Shown in pieces: positions 60,792 to 64,000 of a DNA stretch of 64,000 nt. The stretch is taken from positions 107,262 to 171,261 of the forward strand of contig NZ_JACJUU010000007.1 in the NCBI RefSeq assembly GCF_014237865.1, given 5' to 3'. The first letter of the stretch is position 1; every line of letters begins with the position of its first letter. Under the pieces are notes generated by a model. It was given only the letters and a program-made list of their open reading frames with translations, ran no database searches and was not told the DNA's origin. The stretch is from Pusillimonas minor. GTDB taxonomy: Bacteria; Pseudomonadota; Gammaproteobacteria; Burkholderiales; Burkholderiaceae_B. Both the position numbers and the translations under genes were made by a program.

Positions 60792-61199
60792 ATGAACCTA
60801 CAAAAATTACAACGCCTTGTCATCGATGCCCTGGAGGACGTCAAGGCGCAAGACATCAAGGTCTTTAACACCACCGACATCACCAGCATGTTTGACCGGG
60901 TCATTATTGCCAGTGGGACATCAAACCGGCAAACCCGTGCGCTGGCAAACAGCGTGGCTGATGCCGCGCGCGCACACAAAATCCCCATTGTTGCCTTCGA
61001 AGGCCAGGATACCGGCGAATGGGTACTGCTCGACCTGGGCGATATTGTTATCCACTGCATGCAGCCCGAGATCCGGCGCTACTACAACCTTGAAGAGGTC
61101 TGGGGTGGCAAGCCGGTACACGTCAAACTCTTGCCCCAGTCGTCGGCACAACCCGAACTGGGCCCCTACGAAGACGAGGAAGACGACGACACGCTGTAA
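60792..61199 (+). CDS. rsfS: Ribosome silencing factor RsfS
   Basis: Binds L14 and blocks subunit joining under starvation. 135 residues with VIDALEDVKAQDIKVFNTTDIT, FEGQDTGEWVLLDLGDIVIHCM and YYNLEEVWG typical of the family, plus an acidic C-terminal tail (EDEEDDDTL). Confidence 0.96.
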   Translation: MNLQKLQRLVIDALEDVKAQDIKVFNTTDITSMFDRVIIASGTSNRQTRALANSVADAARAHKIPIVAFEGQDTGEWVLLDLGDIVIHCMQPEIRRYYNLEEVWGGKPVHVKLLPQSSAQPELGPYEDEEDDDTL

Positions 61200-61214
61200 G
61201 CCAGGCGCCCACCC

Positions 61215-61685
61215 ATGAAGCTCATTGTGATCGCCGTCGGCGTCCGCATGCCCGACTGGGTGCAAAGCGCCTGGAGCGATTACGCGCGCCGGCTTCCTGC
61301 CGACTGCGCGCTTGAACTGAAAGAAATCAAGCCCGAACCCCGGACAAGCGGCAAAACACCTGCACAAATGATGCAGGCCGAAGCCCGCCGCATCGAATCG
61401 GCCATCCCGGCCAATGCTTACCTGATTGCCCTGGACGAGCACGGGCGGGATCTGACCACGATGAAGCTGGCCGCCGAGCTCGAAAAGTGGCGCTCTGGCG
61501 GACAAGATGTGGTTTTTTTGATCGGCGGGCCCGACGGCCTTGATGCCGATCTGAAGCGACGATGTGATAGTCTTCTAAGACTGTCTTCAATGACGTTACC
61601 GCATCCGATGGTCAGGGTCGTCCTGGCCGAGCAGCTGTATCGTGCTTGGGCCATCAACACCAATCATCCTTACCATCGGGCCTAA
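61215..61685 (+). CDS. rlmH: 23S rRNA (pseudouridine1915-N3)-methyltransferase
   Basis: SPOUT methyltransferase. 156 residues: [15 protein letters not shown], the SAM-binding knot [15 protein letters not shown], and [25 protein letters not shown]. 15 bases after rsfS. In relatives maf usually follows; here pyk does. Confidence 0.97.
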   Translation: MKLIVIAVGVRMPDWVQSAWSDYARRLPADCALELKEIKPEPRTSGKTPAQMMQAEARRIESAIPANAYLIALDEHGRDLTTMKLAAELEKWRSGGQDVVFLIGGPDGLDADLKRRCDSLLRLSSMTLPHPMVRVVLAEQLYRAWAINTNHPYHRA

Positions 61686-61700
61686 CCAGAGCGCCCGACC

Positions 61701-63134
61701 ATGCAAAAACGCCGTACCAAAATTGTGGCCACACTTGGCCCAGCCAGTTCGTCCCCTGAGGTTATCGAAAAACTCATATTGGCCGGCATGGACGTTGCAC
61801 GGCTTAATTTTTCTCATGGCAGCGCACAAGATCATCGTGAGCGCACAGAACTGGTACGCGCCCTGGCGGCAAAGCACAAACGACGTGTGGCCATTATGGG
61901 CGACCTTCAAGGCCCCAAAATACGTATTGCCAAATTTCGCAACCAACACGTCGATCTGGTCGAAGGCAACACGTTTACGTTGTCCAATTTGCACCCCAAC
62001 GACGAAGGCGACGACACGATTGTCGGCATTGACTACCCAAGCCTGGTGCGCGACTGTCGGCCCGACGACGAGCTGTTGCTAGATGACGGGCGCATAGTGC
62101 TGCGGGTCGACCGTGTCGACGAGCACGCAGTCTATACCACCATTACCCAGGGCGGGGTCTTGTCCAACAACAAAGGCATCAATCGTCGGGGCGGCGGGAT
62201 TTCTGCCCCCACCCTGACCGAAAAAGACAAGGCCGACATCAAAACCATCGCCGAGCTCGAACTCGACTACGTCGCTGTGTCCTTTCCCCGATACGGGCAC
62301 GACATCACCACGGCACGCGAACTCCTTGAGGCGGCCGGCAGCCAAGCCTGGATCATTGCCAAAATCGAACGCGCCGAGGCTGTGGCCGACGACGCCGCCC
62401 TTGACGACCTGATCGCAGCCAGCGACGGGGTCATGGTGGCGCGCGGCGACCTCGGCGTCGAAGTCGGCGACGCGCGCTTGGCTGGTATCCAGAAGCGGAT
62501 TATTTTGCACGCACGTACGCTGAACAAGCTGGTGATTACGGCAACGCAAATGATGGAGTCCATGGTGTCGAGCCGGTTGCCTACCCGCGCCGAAGTATCC
62601 GACGTTGCCAATGCCGTTCTCGACTACACCGATGCCGTCATGCTTTCGGCCGAATCGGCCGCTGGGCAATATCCTGTCGAAGCGGTCGCGGCCATGGCCC
62701 GAATTTGCCTTGGCGCCGAGCAAGAGCCCGGCACGACCAAGTCAAAGCATCGCATTGGTGAAACCTTCAACCGTTGCGACGAAACCATTGCCTTGTCGGC
62801 CATGTATGCCGCCAATCACTTTCATGGCATCAAGGCCATTGTCAGCCTGACCGAAAGCGGCCATACACCGCTCATCATGTCGCGAATCCGGTCGGGGGTG
62901 CCTATTTATTGTTATACGTCTCACCCGGCCACCGAGCGCCGTGTCGCCATGTTCCGAGGTGTGTACGCCCTGCCCTTTGATACCAACGTCGTGGCCTGGG
63001 AAGCCATCGGTGATACCGCCGTGCGCGTGCTCGTCGAGCAGGGGCACCTAAAAACCGGCGAGTGGGTCATTATTACGAAGGGCGACACGCCGCACGACGG
63101 CGGCACCAACAGCATGCGTATCGTTTGCGCCTGA
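61701..63134 (+). CDS. pyk: Pyruvate kinase
   Basis: Last glycolytic step. 477 residues: RRTKIVATLGPAS, ARLNFSHGS, catalytic AWIIAKIERAEAV and VMVARGDLGVEVG, ITATQMMESMV. 15 bases after rlmH. Its TGA stop lies in the first unit of the heptanucleotide repeat. Confidence 0.97.
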   Translation: MQKRRTKIVATLGPASSSPEVIEKLILAGMDVARLNFSHGSAQDHRERTELVRALAAKHKRRVAIMGDLQGPKIRIAKFRNQHVDLVEGNTFTLSNLHPNDEGDDTIVGIDYPSLVRDCRPDDELLLDDGRIVLRVDRVDEHAVYTTITQGGVLSNNKGINRRGGGISAPTLTEKDKADIKTIAELELDYVAVSFPRYGHDITTARELLEAAGSQAWIIAKIERAEAVADDAALDDLIAASDGVMVARGDLGVEVGDARLAGIQKRIILHARTLNKLVITATQMMESMVSSRLPTRAEVSDVANAVLDYTDAVMLSAESAAGQYPVEAVAAMARICLGAEQEPGTTKSKHRIGETFNRCDETIALSAMYAANHFHGIKAIVSLTESGHTPLIMSRIRSGVPIYCYTSHPATERRVAMFRGVYALPFDTNVVAWEAIGDTAVRVLVEQGHLKTGEWVIITKGDTPHDGGTNSMRIVCA

Positions 63135-63214
63135 TGCCTGATGCCTGATGCCTGAGGGCTGATGGCTGATGGCTGATGGCTGATGGCTGATGGCTGATGG
63201 CTGATGGCTGATGC
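63131..63214. repeat. 12-copy heptanucleotide tandem repeat
   Basis: Twelve 7-base units without gaps: three CTGATGC, one CTGAGGG, seven CTGATGG, one CTGATGC. The first unit contains the pyk stop codon; the array ends in TTGACA, a perfect -35 hexamer, 54 bases before maf. Simple repeats of this kind are prone to slippage, and each unit shifts spacing by 7 bases. Confidence 0.95.
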
Positions 63215-63267
63215 TTGACAGCGCCAGTCAGCAGGAAAAATACCTACTATTAACCTTGTTACACGCC

Positions 63268-63855
63268 ATGTCGATTTATCTTGCCTCTGCCAGTCCCAGG
63301 CGCCACGAAATACTTTTGCACATGGGCGTCGCGCACGATATCCTGATCGTGCCTGCGCCGCCTGGCGCCGACGAACCCCAGCACCCCGGCGAAACACCTG
63401 AAGCCTACGTACTGCGTACGGCCCACGACAAGGCCGATTTGGCCGCTCAATGGATAGAAGCAGCCCGATTACCGCAAAAGCCGGTGCTGACCGCTGACAC
63501 CACGGTATCCATCGAAGGGGAAGTGTTGGGCAAGCCCTTGTCAGTTGACGACGCGCGGCAAATGCTTGAACGCCTGTCGGGCAAAACGCACCAGGTGCAA
63601 ACGGTGGTGACTTTAACAACCCATGGGCGCCGCGACGAGCGCATTAGTACCACTGCCGTGACCTTTGCAACGCTGACTACATCTGAAATCAATGCCTACA
63701 GCAGCAGTACCGAGCCGTTTGGCAAGGCAGGCGGCTACGGCATCCAGGGCAAGGCCTCGATGTTCATTGCCGGCATTTCAGGCAGCTACAGCGGCGTGAT
63801 GGGCCTACCCGTATTCGAGACCGCGCAGCTGCTTAAGGCGCACGGCCTGCTTTAA
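63268..63855 (+). CDS. maf: Maf-family nucleotide pyrophosphatase
   Basis: House-cleaning enzyme for dTTP/UTP or modified nucleotides. 195 residues from ATG 63268 (MSIYLASASPRRHEILLHMG); an in-frame upstream start falls in the repeat array and lacks support. DTTVSIEGEVLGKPLS and GKAGGYGIQGKASMFIAGISGSYSGVMGLP carry the conserved Asp and Lys. Usually followed by rng, absent here because the rRNA operon end follows. Confidence 0.95.
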   Translation: MSIYLASASPRRHEILLHMGVAHDILIVPAPPGADEPQHPGETPEAYVLRTAHDKADLAAQWIEAARLPQKPVLTADTTVSIEGEVLGKPLSVDDARQMLERLSGKTHQVQTVVTLTTHGRRDERISTTAVTFATLTTSEINAYSSSTEPFGKAGGYGIQGKASMFIAGISGSYSGVMGLPVFETAQLLKAHGLL

Positions 63856-63885
63856 AGTATACGCCGGTAGCCTGCACTGCAAAGA

Positions 63886-63918
63886 AAAACGCCCCGCAAA
63901 GTTATTGCGGGGCGTTTT
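63886..63918. terminator. Bidirectional terminator of maf and the rRNA operon
   Basis: A perfect 14-bp stem (63886-63899 with 63905-63918), 5-base loop, A-run on one side and T-run on the other. It lies 30 bases after maf and directly beyond the 5S rRNA 3' end on the opposite strand. Confidence 0.88.
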
Positions 63919-63926
63919 GGAATAAA

Positions 63927-64000
63927 AGCCTGACGATGACCTACTTTCACAGACGTTAATCAACTATCATCGGCGCAGAGGTGTTTCACGGTCCTGTTCG
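63927..64000 (-). rRNA. rrf: 5S ribosomal RNA, 3' portion, cut by window edge
   Basis: Reverse complement of bacterial 5S: the segments CTACTTTCACA, ATCATCGGCGC and GTGTTTCAC match the conserved antisense landmarks of 5S rRNA. The 5' part lies beyond the window. Ends about 8 bases from the terminator hairpin. The exact 3' end is estimated. Confidence 0.9.

Noticed and set aside
63131..63214. Possible CRISPR array
   Set aside because: Units are 7 bases, abut without spacers, and no cas gene is near; it is a simple tandem repeat.

Overview
The window reads as one stretch of chromosome from a betaproteobacterium of the order Burkholderiales, most likely family Alcaligenaceae (the Bordetella/Pusillimonas/Castellaniella side). 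The inference rests on gene order (ndk-rlmN-rodZ-ispG-hisS-yfgM-bamB-der; rpsP-rimM-trmD; hemF-nadD-rsfS-rlmH) and on the look of the proteins; I cannot name a genus. Coding density is high. No integrase, transposase, relaxase, tRNA gene or CRISPR array was seen.

Layout. (1) 1-7250, minus strand: housekeeping cluster ndk, rlmN, rodZ-like, ispG, hisS, yfgM-like, bamB and the start of der, many joined by ATGA-type overlaps. (2) 7444-15257: valS (plus) facing trmD-rimM-rpsP, then a tusA-like gene and alaS (minus). (3) 15322-25791: a purine-degradation locus. The minus operon runs gntR-puuE-uraD-alc-allA-xdhA-xdhB-xdhC; the plus arm is hiuH-puuD. Together they encode hypoxanthine/xanthine to urate (XdhABC), urate to 5-hydroxyisourate (membrane PuuD with its own cytochrome c), then OHCU (HiuH), allantoin (UraD), allantoate (PuuE), ureidoglycolate plus urea (Alc), and glyoxylate plus urea (AllA). 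The two arms share interlocked, face-to-face promoters. (4) 25806-34737, minus: pilL-N-O-P-Q-R-S-V, a chromosomal type IVb pilus operon of the R64 thin-pilus kind, without pilM, pilT, prepilin peptidase or shufflon recombinase. (5) 34738-38511: a pil leader region, three small uncharacterised genes, purB and an SspA/GST-like gene. (6) 38511-40879, minus: aroG-mnmA preceded by a Phe-rich leader peptide and an intrinsic terminator, a classic transcription-attenuator arrangement. (7) 41007-47925: compatible-solute island. EhuBCDA (ectoine/hydroxyectoine ABC importer, plus) converges on ectR-ectA-ectB-ectC-ectD (synthesis and hydroxylation, minus). (8) 48137-57087: nit-tldD, an H-NS-family gene, a DUF4136-like lipoprotein, pepN, fbp and a HerA-like ATPase. 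(9) 57161-64000: yebC, purD, hemF, nadD, rsfS, rlmH, pyk, a 12-copy 7-bp tandem repeat, maf, then a strong bidirectional terminator and the 3' part of a 5S rRNA gene on the minus strand.

The most interesting items are: the aroG attenuator; the shared TTGT-N2-ACAA operator-like palindromes in front of both hiuH and ehuB; the interlocked gntR/hiuH promoters; the stripped-down chromosomal R64-like pilus cluster with a long hairpin-bearing leader; and the heptanucleotide array where pyk sits between rlmH and maf. I found nothing that can be claimed as a wholly new system from sequence alone.
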